A stretch of DNA of 64,000 nt, taken from Magnetospirillum fulvum MGU-K5 (GTDB lineage: Bacteria > Pseudomonadota > Alphaproteobacteria > Rhodospirillales > Magnetospirillaceae). The notes beneath the pieces were generated by a model that worked only from the letters and a program-made list of their open reading frames with translations, made no database searches and was not told the DNA's origin. The first letter of the stretch is position 1. Each line of letters opens with the position of its first letter. Below, one piece after another: positions 44,042-52,159 of this stretch. The position numbers and the translations under genes are program-made. The stretch is taken from assembly GCF_000442515.1 (NCBI RefSeq), contig NZ_AQPH01000005.1, positions 29,946-93,945 of the forward strand, given 5' to 3'.

Positions 44042-45049
44042 CTATTTGGCCCGGACCCGGTCGCCCGCTTTCAGTCCGGGCGGCGGCGCGGCGACGACGA
44101 CATCATCAGGGCCAAGCCCGCCCGCGATTTCGACGACGGTGCGGCCGCGAATGCCCAGTGTGACCGGGCGCAGCCGGACGACGCCGTTTTCGATCGTCAT
44201 TACCTTGCCGTCGATCAGGGCGGTGCCGGGCAGCAATTGCGCGCCGGTCCTTTCGGCGATGATGATGTTGATCTCGGTGGTCATCCCGACCAGCAACGGG
44301 CTGTCGTCGGGCAGGATCACCCGGACCCGGAAGGTCTTGTTGACCGGGTCGCCCTTGGGGGTGATGCGATCGACCCGGGCTTCCAGCACCCGGTCGATGA
44401 AGGCATCGGCCTTGATCAGTACCTTCTGCCCGACATGGACGCGGGCGATGTCTTCCTCATCGACTTCGGCGGTGATCCGGAGCGGCTTGGGCGCGCCGAC
44501 CCAGAACAGCGCGTCCTTGGTTTCAGCCAGTTCGCCGATTTCGCCGTCACGGCGCAGCACGATGCCGTCAATCGGCGCAGTGACCATCAGGTCGGAGCGG
44601 CGCTGGCGGGCGGCGTTGATTGTCGCCACCACCTGTTCGTACTCGCTGCGCGACTTCTGAGCGGATTCCTTGGGGCGGATGCCGCTGTTGGCCAGACTGG
44701 CGGCACGCTCCATCTCTTCGCGCCAATAGGCCGCCTTGGCCTCCAACTCGGCGATCTTGGCCCGCGCCTCGCGGTCGTCGAGCCGGGCCAGCGGCTGGCC
44801 CTCGCGCACCCGGTCGCCCTCGCGCACCAGGATTTCGGCAATCCGCCCCGGCATCACCGGGGCGATCCGCGCCCACTTTTCCGGCTCGACCGTGCCGGTG
44901 GCATAGATCGCCTCGACCGCCGGTCCCTGGCGCAGGCGGACGGTTTCAACCTCGGTGCCGCCGCCCTGCTGCCATGCCCAGGCCCCGCCGCCCGCAAGAG
45001 CAAGCAGCAGCAAAAGCGCGGGCAGGCGTGACAGGATGCGGCGCGACAT
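44042..45049 (-). CDS. HlyD/MacA-type periplasmic adaptor
   Basis: A 335-residue membrane-fusion protein that links the ABC permease to the periplasm or an outer-membrane channel. One N-terminal membrane helix (LPALLLLLALAGGGAWAW), a biotinyl-lipoyl half motif (GRIAEILVREGDRVREGQPL), a helical hairpin (AKIAELEAKAAYWREEMERA), the second lipoyl half (MVTAPIDGIVLRRDGEIGEL) and beta-barrel parts (RITAEVDEEDIARVHVGQKV) follow in the normal order. ATG 45049 with GGAGT upstream; the open frame beyond it covers a repeat element. First gene of the adaptor-permease-ATPase operon. Confidence 0.92.
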   Translation of the reverse strand: MSRRILSRLPALLLLLALAGGGAWAWQQGGGTEVETVRLRQGPAVEAIYATGTVEPEKWARIAPVMPGRIAEILVREGDRVREGQPLARLDDREARAKIAELEAKAAYWREEMERAASLANSGIRPKESAQKSRSEYEQVVATINAARQRRSDLMVTAPIDGIVLRRDGEIGELAETKDALFWVGAPKPLRITAEVDEEDIARVHVGQKVLIKADAFIDRVLEARVDRITPKGDPVNKTFRVRVILPDDSPLLVGMTTEINIIIAERTGAQLLPGTALIDGKVMTIENGVVRLRPVTLGIRGRTVVEIAGGLGPDDVVVAAPPPGLKAGDRVRAK

Positions 45050-45070
45050 CAGGACTCCAATTGTATCGCT

Positions 45071-45146
45071 GGGCCAAATTGGCCCCGCTATTGCCCCTCG
45101 CCGGGCGCGGGCATCCGCCCGCTTGGCCGCCGCCGCAATGGCGGCT
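45071..45146 (-). repeat. structured intergenic element, copy B (leader of the export operon)
   Basis: On the minus strand: GCCGCCATTGCGGC, then GGCCAAG, a hairpin with arms GGGC and GCCC, CGGCGAGGGGCAATA, and a last hairpin GGGCCAA-TTGGCCC at about 45071-45085. This is the same arrangement as copy A at 27140-27227 but with different hairpin arms that still pair. It ends 22 bases before the adaptor start, almost the same distance as in copy A. Confidence 0.55.
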
Positions 45147-45147
45147 T

Positions 45148-45175
45148 GATACCGGCGAAAGGGATCGCCGGTATC
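45148..45175 (-). terminator. hairpin after bioA
   Basis: A perfect 11-pair stem (GATACCGGCGA with TCGCCGGTATC, six-base loop) starts 15 bases after the bioA stop on the minus strand. No T-run follows. It separates the biotin operon from structured element B. Confidence 0.45.
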
Positions 45176-45189
45176 ATAGAAACGTGACC

Positions 45190-46509
45190 CTATCCGGCCA
45201 GTTCGGCGAGGATCGCGGCGATCCCGTCCCAGGCCCGGTGCAACTCTTCGTCGCTGAGGCAGTAAGGGGGCAGAAGGTAAAGCACATTGCCCAGCGGCCG
45301 CAACAGAAGCCCGCGATCGAGTGCGGCGGCTTTCAGGCGCGGGCCGATTGCCGCGCCATAGCCGCTGCCGCCGCTGCCCCCGACATCGAACGCGGCGATG
45401 GTGCCGCACAGCCGGGTCCGGGAGATATCGGCGCGGGTGGCGAGATCGTCAAGCCGGGCGCGATGGATTGCCTCGATCACGGCCCGCCGCGCGGTGCACG
45501 CGTCGTTCAACAGCAGGTCGAGCGAGGCCAGACCGGCGGCGCAGCCCAGCGGGTTGGCGGTGTAGGAATGGCCGTGCAGGAAGGCGCGGTCGAGATCGGG
45601 GCCGAGAAACTCGCGGTAGATCTCTTCGCGCGCCACCGTCAGCGCCATCGCCAGGAACCCGCCGGTCAGCCCCTTCGACAGGCAGACCAGATCGGGGACG
45701 ATCCCGGCTTTCTGACAAGCGAAGATCGGTCCGGTGCGGCCAAAGCCGGTCATCACCTCGTCGAAGATCAGCAACGCGCCCTCGGCCCGGACCCGCTCGG
45801 CCAGCGCGGCGAGGAAGGCGGGGCGGCACATCCGCATCCCGCCCGCGCCCTGGATCAACGGCTCGATCAGCACCGCCGCGACCCGGCCGGGCTGGGCCGC
45901 GAACAGCCGGTCGAGCGCGTCCAGCGACGCGGCTTCCTTGGCCGCGACCGTCTCGTCGCCGTCCCAGGTGGCGGGAAACGGCACCGTCTCGACCGGGAAC
46001 AGCATTCCCTTCCAGGCGGAGAAGAAGCCCGACGAATGCCCGGCCGACATCGCGCCGACGGTATCGCCGTGATAGCCGCCCTCGAAGCCGACGAACAGGT
46101 CGCGACCGGCAATGCCGCGATTGCTCCAGAATTGCAGCGACAGCTTCATCGCCACCTCGACGGCGGTCGAGCCGTCATCGGAATAGAACACCCGGTCAAG
46201 ATCGCCGGGCAGCAATGCCGCGACCCGCGCCGCCAGCTCCGCCGCCGGGGCGTGGGTGAAATCGGCGAAGATCACCTGTTCCATCGTCGCCGCCTGCTGC
46301 GCGATCGCGGCGGCGATGGCGGGATGGCCGTGGCCATGCAGATTGACCCACCACGATGACACCAGATCGAGATACGTCCGTCCGTCGGCGGCGGTGATCG
46401 AAGCACCCTTTGCCGACGCGGCCAGGATCGGCGGGCGGGCGGCGGCGGCCTGGGTGAAGGGATGCCAGACGTGGCGGGCGTCAAGCGCCAGAAGCTGTTC
46501 GGGACTCAT
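45190..46509 (-). CDS. bioA: adenosylmethionine-8-amino-7-oxononanoate aminotransferase
   Basis: PLP enzyme that converts KAPA to DAPA using SAM as amino donor. The 439-residue class III aminotransferase has HVWHPFTQ at the start, the PLP-contact stretch GYHGDTVGAMS, LIFDEVMTGFGRTG with the PLP Asp, and the Schiff-base Lys in VCLSKGLTGGFLAM. ATG 46509 lies eight bases after GAGG; a GTG three codons earlier overlaps that site. It is the last gene of bioFHCDA, 24 bases after bioD. Confidence 0.96.
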   Translation of the reverse strand: MSPEQLLALDARHVWHPFTQAAAARPPILAASAKGASITAADGRTYLDLVSSWWVNLHGHGHPAIAAAIAQQAATMEQVIFADFTHAPAAELAARVAALLPGDLDRVFYSDDGSTAVEVAMKLSLQFWSNRGIAGRDLFVGFEGGYHGDTVGAMSAGHSSGFFSAWKGMLFPVETVPFPATWDGDETVAAKEAASLDALDRLFAAQPGRVAAVLIEPLIQGAGGMRMCRPAFLAALAERVRAEGALLIFDEVMTGFGRTGPIFACQKAGIVPDLVCLSKGLTGGFLAMALTVAREEIYREFLGPDLDRAFLHGHSYTANPLGCAAGLASLDLLLNDACTARRAVIEAIHRARLDDLATRADISRTRLCGTIAAFDVGGSGGSGYGAAIGPRLKAAALDRGLLLRPLGNVLYLLPPYCLSDEELHRAWDGIAAILAELAG

Positions 46510-46533
46510 CGGCTGCACCTCGGGGGGACGGGA

Positions 46534-47148
46534 TCAGGATGGACAAGCAAAGGCAGGCGGGGGCAGGCTTTCCAGCATCGCCCGGGTCACGGCGGGCAGC
46601 GGCTGAATCTCGGCCAGCACCGGGACGCCGCCGAAATGTTCGATCGCCTGACGGTTGGCCGGGTTGCGCTGGCCGTTCATCACCACCCCCAGCAGCGGAA
46701 TGCGCCGCCGCCGCAACACTTCGAGCGTCAGCAGGGTGTGGTTGATCGTGCCCAGGCCAGAGCGGGCCACCACCAGCACCGGCAGGCCGAGCCGGGCGAT
46801 CAGATCGACCATCAGCGCGGTTTCGTTGATCGGCACCATCGCGCCGCCCGCGCCTTCGACCACCAGCGGCTTGTCGGTTTCGGGCAGGACCAGCGCCGAC
46901 AGGTCAATCCGGCGTCGTTCCCGCCTTGCCGCCTCGTGCGGCGATAGCGGGGCCTGCAACTCGATCGCCGAGGGAATGATCTCGACCTCGGGGGCCATCC
47001 GCGCCACCCAGGCGGGGTCGGTGCCCTCGGTCATCCCGGACTGGATCGGCTTCCAATACGCGGCCTGCCAGCCCCGCGCCAGCCAGGCCGAGACCAAGGT
47101 CTTGCCGATGCCGGTATCGGTGCCGGTGACGAACACGCCGCGTGTCAT
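46534..47148 (-). CDS. bioD: dethiobiotin synthetase
   Basis: ATP-dependent carboxylation of DAPA to dethiobiotin. The 204-residue P-loop protein begins GVFVTGTDTGIGKTLVSAWL with the family's modified Walker A, then YWKPIQSG with the substrate Lys, VVEGAGGAMVPIN and VVARSGLGTINHTLLT, the usual metal- and nucleotide-binding segments. The length is a little short of the normal 225. ATG 47148 overlaps the bioC stop. Confidence 0.95.
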   Translation of the reverse strand: MTRGVFVTGTDTGIGKTLVSAWLARGWQAAYWKPIQSGMTEGTDPAWVARMAPEVEIIPSAIELQAPLSPHEAARRERRRIDLSALVLPETDKPLVVEGAGGAMVPINETALMVDLIARLGLPVLVVARSGLGTINHTLLTLEVLRRRRIPLLGVVMNGQRNPANRQAIEHFGGVPVLAEIQPLPAVTRAMLESLPPPAFACPS

Positions 47149-47927
47149 GATGGAATCCCGTTTCTGCTAAAGCTCACAGTATGAATCGTCCAACTGATCG
47201 GGCAGGGGCGTCCCAGCGCGGCGATCACCCGGCGTAATTGTCCGGGCGATAGCGGCCGGTGGCCGGGACGCGGCACCGCCGCCCCCAACGTCGCCAGGGT
47301 GCGGGCAAAGCTCAGCCCGTCGGGGTGGGTCTCGATCACCGTCTCGCTGTCGATCCTCCCCACGCCGCCCGACGGCAGAATCGCCCGCAACGTCTCGGCA
47401 TCGGGGAAGGCGGGGGTGCCGGGTTCCAGCCCCAGGGCATGGTGGGCCTCCCGCCATTCGACAAAACTGCCCGCGCCGGGCAGGGTCAGTATCAGGTGTC
47501 CGCCCGGAACCAGAAGCCGCGCCAGACCGGCCAGGGCTTTGGGCAGATCGGAAAACCATTGTGCCGCCAGCGACGAGACGATCAACGCGACGGACCCCTC
47601 GGCCAGGGTCGGCGCTTCGGCGTCCATCGCGGCGAAGTCGAGGCGGGGATCGGTCCCCAACGCGGCCTGGGCGCGGGCGACCATCGCCGGGCTGAGATCG
47701 GTGGCAAGAATCTCGGCCTCGTCCCCCAGAACCGCCCGCAGATGGCGGGTCAGCAGGCCGGTGCCGCAGCCGACTTCCAGCACGCGGGCTCCGGTGGGCA
47801 GCGGGGGCAGGGTGGCCAGCCGGGCCGCAAGCCGTTCGGCAATCCGCTCCTGGAATCCGGCGGCGGTGTCGTAGCCAGAGGCAGCGGCGGAAAAAGCCTT
47901 CAAAATCCGCTGTTTGCGGGGGGTCAT
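47145..47927 (-). CDS. bioC: malonyl-ACP O-methyltransferase BioC
   Basis: Methylates malonyl-ACP so that the fatty-acid machinery can build the pimeloyl chain. The 260-residue methyltransferase begins RILKAFSAAASGYDTAAGFQ, typical for BioC, with SAM motifs VLEVGCGTGLLTRHL, ILATDLSPAMV and ALIVSSLAAQWFSD. ATG 47927 overlaps the stop of the upstream hydrolase gene (ATGA). A longer open frame exists upstream but is antisense-like sequence inside the hydrolase gene. Position in the bio operon confirms the assignment. Confidence 0.93.
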   Translation of the reverse strand: MTPRKQRILKAFSAAASGYDTAAGFQERIAERLAARLATLPPLPTGARVLEVGCGTGLLTRHLRAVLGDEAEILATDLSPAMVARAQAALGTDPRLDFAAMDAEAPTLAEGSVALIVSSLAAQWFSDLPKALAGLARLLVPGGHLILTLPGAGSFVEWREAHHALGLEPGTPAFPDAETLRAILPSGGVGRIDSETVIETHPDGLSFARTLATLGAAVPRPGHRPLSPGQLRRVIAALGRPCPISWTIHTVSFSRNGIPS

Positions 47928-48556
47928 TGCAAGCGGGCCGCAAACTGCCTGAGATGGGTGGCGACCCAATCGGGATGGGTCAGCGGCAACAGATGCCCGC
48001 CGCGTTCGGCCAGGATCAGTTCGTGGGCGGCAAAGACGGCGCGGCTCATCGATTCCGGCACGATCACATCGGCGGTTCCGGCCAGCGCCATCACCGGGCA
48101 ATCGAGCGCGGCCAGCGCCGGGCGCTCGTCGCAGGTGGCCAGCCAGTCCAGCGCCTCGCCCAGCGGTCCCGGCTGCAATCCCGACAGATCGGCGTCGGCG
48201 ATGCCGCAGCGATTGAGGAATTCGGCGGTGACGGCGTGGGGTTCCTCGCCAAAGCGGGTCTGCATCCGCCCGACCATCCGGGGCGACACGCCGTCAACGA
48301 AGGCGGCGGAGCGGGTGAAGCAGGGAAAGGCATTGACCGCCAGCACTCCGGCCCACGGGCGCGGCACGTTGGCCAAGGCCCAGGCCAGCCCCATCGAATG
48401 GGCCACCACCAGCGGGCGGCGCAGCGAGGGGCGATCGGGACGGCCGCTGAAGCCGAGATCGACGCTGCGCACCGGGAAATCGGTCAGACGGTCGCGCAGA
48501 GGTTCCCAGAACCCGGCATCGAAGGCCCAGCCATGAACGAACAGCAGGGGAATCAA
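47924..48556 (-). CDS. bioH: BioH-like pimeloyl-ACP methyl ester esterase
   Basis: Alpha/beta hydrolase expected to remove the methyl group from pimeloyl-ACP methyl ester. The 210-residue protein has LLFVHGWAFDAGFW, the nucleophile elbow AHSMGLAWAL, an Asp in LAGTADVIVPE and the His in GGHLLPLTHPDWV. It is shorter than E. coli BioH (256) and could belong to another of the esterase types that share this task, so the symbol is by role and position between bioF and bioC. The start is TTG 48556, overlapping the bioF stop (TTGA). Confidence 0.82.
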   Translation of the reverse strand: MIPLLFVHGWAFDAGFWEPLRDRLTDFPVRSVDLGFSGRPDRPSLRRPLVVAHSMGLAWALANVPRPWAGVLAVNAFPCFTRSAAFVDGVSPRMVGRMQTRFGEEPHAVTAEFLNRCGIADADLSGLQPGPLGEALDWLATCDERPALAALDCPVMALAGTADVIVPESMSRAVFAAHELILAERGGHLLPLTHPDWVATHLRQFAARLQ

Positions 48557-49731
48557 ATCGTCTCCTCCACGGCCTGGGGCACCAGCGCGATCAAGCGGTC
48601 GATATCGGCATCGGAATGAACCGCCGACAAGGCGAAACGGATGCGGCTGGTCCCCGGCGGTACCGTCGGCGGCCGGATCGCGATGCCCAGCACGCCGTTT
48701 TCTTCCAGCCGGGTGGCGACCCGCAAGGTGCGGTGCTCGTCGCCGAGAATCACCGGAACGATCTGGCTGGCCGAGGGGCCGGTGTCAAGCCCGGCGGCGG
48801 CGAACCCGGCGCGCAGCCGGGCAGCGTTGCGGGCCAGCCGCGCCCGTGTCTCGCCCATCGTCGGCACCAAATCAAGGGCGGCGTCGATCGCGCCCAGCAC
48901 CGGCGGCGGTAGCGCGGTGGCATAGATCAGCCCCGAGGCGCGGTTGACCAGATAGTCGCGCAGCACCGCCGAACAGCCGACATAGGCCCCGAACGACCCC
49001 ATCCCCTTCGAGAAGGTGCCCATCGCCAGATCGATCCCAAGACCGGGGGTGAGGCCAAAGCCGGTCGGCCCCATCACGCCGGTAGCGTGAGCCTCGTCGA
49101 GATAGAGCAGGGCGTTCCACTTGCGCGCCAGGGCGGCCAGGGCGGCGGCGTCGATCACGTCGCCATCCATGCTGAACACGGTTTCCGAAACGATCACCTT
49201 GGGCCCGGGCCGGTCGGCTGACTTCTCCAGCAAGTCTTCGAGATGGCCGAGATCGTCGTGGCGATAACGCTGCGCCCGTCCGCCCGCCAGGGTCAGCCCG
49301 GCATGCAGGCTGGCATGGATCAGCCGGTCGGCGAACACCACCGGCTCGGCCCCCCACAGGGTGCGGTCGAGCAGGGCCGGCAGTACCGAGGCGTTGGTCT
49401 GCCAGCCGCTGACCAGCACCATCGCCGCTTCGGACCCCTTGGCCCGCGCGATCTTGGCCTCGACCGCTTCGTAGGCGGCCAGATGGCCGGTGACCAGCCG
49501 CGAGGCTCCCGCCCCGGTGCCGTATTCGGCGGCCCATTGCCGGGATCGTTCGATCAAGGCCGGATGGCGCGACAGGCCAAGATAATCGTTCGAGGAGAAA
49601 TCGATCAGCTCGCGGCCACGCCGACGGATGCGACCGTTTTCCAGCCGTTCGACCGGGTTGAGGGTGCGTTTGCGCCCGGCGGACTGAAGCCCGGCCAATG
49701 CGCCCGCGAGAATGTCGTCCAGTTCCTGCAT
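48553..49731 (-). CDS. bioF: 8-amino-7-oxononanoate synthase
   Basis: PLP enzyme that condenses pimeloyl-ACP with L-alanine to KAPA. The 392-residue protein has LIDFSSNDYLGLSRHPALIE, GTGAGASRLVTGHLAAYEAV, YLDEAHATGVMGPTG with the PLP Asp and the Schiff-base Lys in GTFSKGMGSFGAYVGC. First gene of the minus-strand biotin operon; its start is divergent from bioB across 96 bases. Confidence 0.96.
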   Translation of the reverse strand: MQELDDILAGALAGLQSAGRKRTLNPVERLENGRIRRRGRELIDFSSNDYLGLSRHPALIERSRQWAAEYGTGAGASRLVTGHLAAYEAVEAKIARAKGSEAAMVLVSGWQTNASVLPALLDRTLWGAEPVVFADRLIHASLHAGLTLAGGRAQRYRHDDLGHLEDLLEKSADRPGPKVIVSETVFSMDGDVIDAAALAALARKWNALLYLDEAHATGVMGPTGFGLTPGLGIDLAMGTFSKGMGSFGAYVGCSAVLRDYLVNRASGLIYATALPPPVLGAIDAALDLVPTMGETRARLARNAARLRAGFAAAGLDTGPSASQIVPVILGDEHRTLRVATRLEENGVLGIAIRPPTVPPGTSRIRFALSAVHSDADIDRLIALVPQAVEETI

Positions 49732-49762
49732 CGCCGGTGGTCATAGAGGGTTTTCTCGCCTG

Positions 49763-49792
49763 TTGCAAAGCCCTCATGCACCGCTCTACAGT
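49763..49792 (+). promoter_or_regulatory. candidate bioB promoter in the bioF/bioB divergent region
   Basis: TTGCAA (49763-49768) and TACAGT (49787-49792) stand 18 bases apart, a fair sigma-70 type promoter 36 bases upstream of the bioB start. I found no BioR box (TTATMKATAA) or BirA-type operator in this 96-base gap, so biotin control is not explained by the sequence. Confidence 0.4.
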
Positions 49793-49827
49793 TCGCCCCC
49801 CGTGAGACATGGAATAAGGTGATCGTC

Positions 49828-50820
49828 GTGACCCTCCAAGCACTGCAAACGGCACCGGCGGCGACGGGCGGCGATACGGTCCGCCACGACTGGACGGTCG
49901 AAGAGGTCGAGGCTCTGTTCGCGCTTCCCTTCAACGATCTGCTGTTCCAGGCGCAGACCGTCCACCGCGCCCATTTCGACCCCAACCGCATCCAGATCAG
50001 CAGCCTGCTGTCGATCAAGACCGGGGCCTGTCCCGAGGATTGCACCTATTGCGCCCAAAGCGCCCACCACAACACCGACCTTGAGCGCGAAAAGCTGCTG
50101 GCGGTCGAAGAGGTGATCGCGGCGGCGGCGAAGGCCAAGGCCGATGGTGCTTCGCGCTTCTGTATGGGCGCGGCGTGGCGCGGGCCCCACGGCGACGATT
50201 TCAAAGTCGCGCTGACGATGATCGAAGGGGTCAAGGCGCTGGGGCTGGAAACCTGCGCCAGCTTCGGCGTGCTGTCGCGTGAGCAGGCCCGCCAGTTGAA
50301 GGAGTCCGGTCTCGATTATTACAACCACAATATCGACACCAGCCCCGAGCATTATAAGGAGATCGTCTCGACCCGGAGCTTCGAGGACCGGCTGGAGACG
50401 CTGGAACACGTCCACGATGCCGGGCTGCATGTCTGTTCCGGCGGCATCGTCGGCCTGGGCGAAAGCCAGACCGACCGCGCCAGCATGCTGGTGACGCTGG
50501 CCAACCTGCCGCACCAGCCCGACAGCGTGCCGATCAACCTGTTGATTCCGATCCCCGGTACCCCGCTGGCGGAAAAGGCGGTCGAACGGCCCGATCCGTT
50601 CGATTTCATCCGGGTGATCGCGGTTGCCCGCCTGATGATGCCGAAATCCTATGTCCGTCTGTCGGCGGGCCGCGAGGGGATGAGCCCCGAGATGCAGGCG
50701 CTGTGCTTCTTTGCCGGTGCCAATTCGGTGTTCTGCGGGTATAAATTGCTGACCGCGAAGAACGCCGAACCCGGCCAGGATCGCGGCCTGTTCGACCGTC
50801 TTGGCCTCCAGCCGATGTAG
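49828..50820 (+). CDS. bioB: biotin synthase
   Basis: Radical-SAM enzyme that inserts sulfur into dethiobiotin. The cluster motif CPEDCTYC is preceded by LLSIKTGA; the second cluster ligands and substrate contacts are in [32 protein letters not shown] and [10 protein letters not shown], and the late [20 protein letters not shown] is also typical. About 330 residues. I use GTG 49828 because AAGGTG sits six bases before it; GTG 49819 is three codons earlier. Divergent from bioFHCDA, so the window holds the complete set of late biotin genes. Confidence 0.97.
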   Translation: MTLQALQTAPAATGGDTVRHDWTVEEVEALFALPFNDLLFQAQTVHRAHFDPNRIQISSLLSIKTGACPEDCTYCAQSAHHNTDLEREKLLAVEEVIAAAAKAKADGASRFCMGAAWRGPHGDDFKVALTMIEGVKALGLETCASFGVLSREQARQLKESGLDYYNHNIDTSPEHYKEIVSTRSFEDRLETLEHVHDAGLHVCSGGIVGLGESQTDRASMLVTLANLPHQPDSVPINLLIPIPGTPLAEKAVERPDPFDFIRVIAVARLMMPKSYVRLSAGREGMSPEMQALCFFAGANSVFCGYKLLTAKNAEPGQDRGLFDRLGLQPM

Positions 50821-50830
50821 GCCAAAAAGA

Positions 50831-50856
50831 CCGGCCTGTCCCTGTTGACAGGCCGG
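50831..50856 (+). terminator. hairpin terminator after bioB, overlapping the rpmJ promoter
   Basis: CCGGCCTGTC pairs with GACAGGCCGG around CCTGTT, 11 bases after the bioB stop. The T-run is weak (CTTTCC). The right arm contains most of the -35 box TTGACA of the next promoter. Confidence 0.55.
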
Positions 50857-50873
50857 GTCGCTTTCCGTATTGT
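50845..50873 (+). promoter_or_regulatory. strong sigma-70 promoter of rpmJ
   Basis: A perfect -35 box TTGACA (50845-50850), a 17-base spacer and TATTGT (50868-50873) place the transcript start near 50880, 65 bases before rpmJ. It is the best housekeeping promoter in the window, as expected for a ribosomal protein gene. Confidence 0.75.
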
Positions 50874-50944
50874 CCCGACCCTCCGGTCGCGCACCCCGGT
50901 GACGCCGTTTCGGGCGACCATTCGTTGTTTAGGAAATCTGAGCC

Positions 50945-51070
50945 ATGAAGATCCGCAACTCGCTGAAGTCGGCCAAGCTGCGCGACAAGAACTGCCGTGT
51001 CGTTCGTCGCAAGGGCCGCGTCTATATCATCAACAAGACCAACCCGCGCTTCAAGGCTCGCCAGGGCTAA
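50945..51070 (+). CDS. rpmJ: 50S ribosomal protein L36
   Basis: A 41-residue very basic protein starting [20 protein letters not shown] and ending FKARQG. It matches the longer, zinc-free form of L36 typical of alphaproteobacteria; only one Cys is left of the four-ligand zinc site of the other form. Stabilises helices of 23S rRNA in the large subunit. AGGAAA lies 9 bases before the ATG. It has its own promoter and terminator and so is a single-gene transcript. Confidence 0.95.
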   Translation: MKIRNSLKSAKLRDKNCRVVRRKGRVYIINKTNPRFKARQG

Positions 51071-51109
51071 GGTCTTCGCGCCTGCCGGCTTCGTGCCGGC
51101 CGACAGCCG

Positions 51110-51140
51110 CCGCGCTTCCCATGGGAGCGCGGTTTTTGTC
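51110..51140 (+). terminator. intrinsic terminator of rpmJ
   Basis: CCGCGC plus TCCC pair with GGGA plus GCGCGG across a two-base turn (one bulged T), followed directly by TTTTT. A second small stem (GCCGGC with GCCGGC, about 51084-51100) lies in front of it. Confidence 0.75.
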
Positions 51141-51142
51141 GT

Positions 51143-51179
51143 TTAGAGCATGATGCATTCAATCGGCATCACGCTTTAA
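51143..51179. repeat. REP-like palindromic unit
   Basis: TTAGAGCATGATGC and GCATCACGCTTTAA form a 14-pair imperfect hairpin with two G-T type mismatches around ATTCAATCG. Palindromes of this form (TTAGAGCATGAT...ATCA.GCT.TAA) are widespread between genes in alphaproteobacteria. It comes right after the rpmJ terminator. Confidence 0.5.
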
Positions 51180-51189
51180 ACGGTTCATG

Positions 51190-51240
51190 TATCCCCCTCG
51201 CCGGGTGCCACCTCGGGTGGCTTGGCCGCGGCCGCAATCG
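51190..51240 (-). repeat. structured intergenic element, copy C (partial)
   Basis: On the minus strand: GCGATTGCGGCCGC, then GGCCAAG, a hairpin with arms CCACC and GGTGG, and CCGGCGAGGGGGATA. It matches the central part of copies A and B, again with a different but self-complementary hairpin. The last hairpin of A and B is not found here. It stands in the gap 51141-51427 before the GntR gene, on the opposite strand. Confidence 0.5.
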
Positions 51241-51427
51241 CATCGTGCGTCAGGTTTGACGCGCGATGCTCCAGGCTGGCGTTCGTGCCGCCGGATCGTG
51301 CGCTCTGGACGCACCTCCCCCCTGTCATGTATACGGAATAGATGAATATGTGTGCAGTCCGGCGACAAGATCGGACGCACCGGGTCGCGGGCAGAACTCG
51401 CGGCCAGCCAACAGGGAAGCGGACAGG

Positions 51428-52087
51428 ATGAGCGAGTCGAAACGACCGGCGACGCGGGCGGAGGAAATCCGTCAGGCGATCGAGGGGGATATCTTTCAGG
51501 GGCGGCTCCGTCCCGGCGCTCGGCTGGACGAAGAGGGGCTGGCCGCCCGCTTCGGCCTGTCGCGAACGCCGGTGCGCGAGGCGATCTTGCAACTGGTTCA
51601 TTCCGGACTGGTGGAAAAAAAGCCGCATCAGGGTGCGGTGGTCGCGCCGCTTGACCTGCACCGGATGGTGCAGATGTTCGAGGTGATGAGCGAGATCGAA
51701 GGGATGTGCGCCCGCTATGCCGCGCGGCGGATGTCGGTCGAGGAAAAGGACCATCTGGCCGTGCTGCATGACCAGGCGCAGGCCCTGGCCGCGGCGGGCG
51801 ATCTCGACAATTATTACGCGGTCAATCGCATCTTCCACGACGCGATCCACGATGGCAGCCACAACGAAATCCTGCGCGAGATGACCCATTCGCTGTTCGC
51901 GCGGCTGGCACCCTATCGCCGCTATCAACTGAACCATCCCGGCCGGGTCGAAGCCAGCATGGCCGAGCACAGGGCGATCCTGGATGCGATCACGCAATCC
52001 GACCCCGATGCCGCCCAGGCGGCGATGCGCCGCCACGTCACCATCCAGGCTGACATCTTCGCCGAGTTTGTCTCGATCATGACTTAA
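51428..52087 (+). CDS. GntR-family regulator, FadR/FCD subfamily
   Basis: A 219-residue transcription factor. The winged helix spans residues 12-75 (RPGARLDEEGLAARFGLSRT, then PVREAILQLVHSGLVEKKPH) and the C-terminal all-helical FCD domain contains the metal-binding residues in MSEIEGMCARYAARR, NRIFHDAIHDGSHN and MAEHRAILDAI. FCD ligands are usually small organic acids. Start ATG 51428 behind GGACAGG. It precedes a 3-hydroxyisobutyryl-CoA hydrolase-like gene by 72 bases and may control valine or acid breakdown. A short ATGTATACG at 51327-51335 upstream could be its operator, which is weak evidence. Confidence 0.88.
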   Translation: MSESKRPATRAEEIRQAIEGDIFQGRLRPGARLDEEGLAARFGLSRTPVREAILQLVHSGLVEKKPHQGAVVAPLDLHRMVQMFEVMSEIEGMCARYAARRMSVEEKDHLAVLHDQAQALAAAGDLDNYYAVNRIFHDAIHDGSHNEILREMTHSLFARLAPYRRYQLNHPGRVEASMAEHRAILDAITQSDPDAAQAAMRRHVTIQADIFAEFVSIMT

Positions 52088-52159
52088 GCTCACTCTGTGT
52101 CCAGATATCCCAATATCGGATACAGCCCCACCCGCAGCGACGACAGGGAGACCCGTTCC

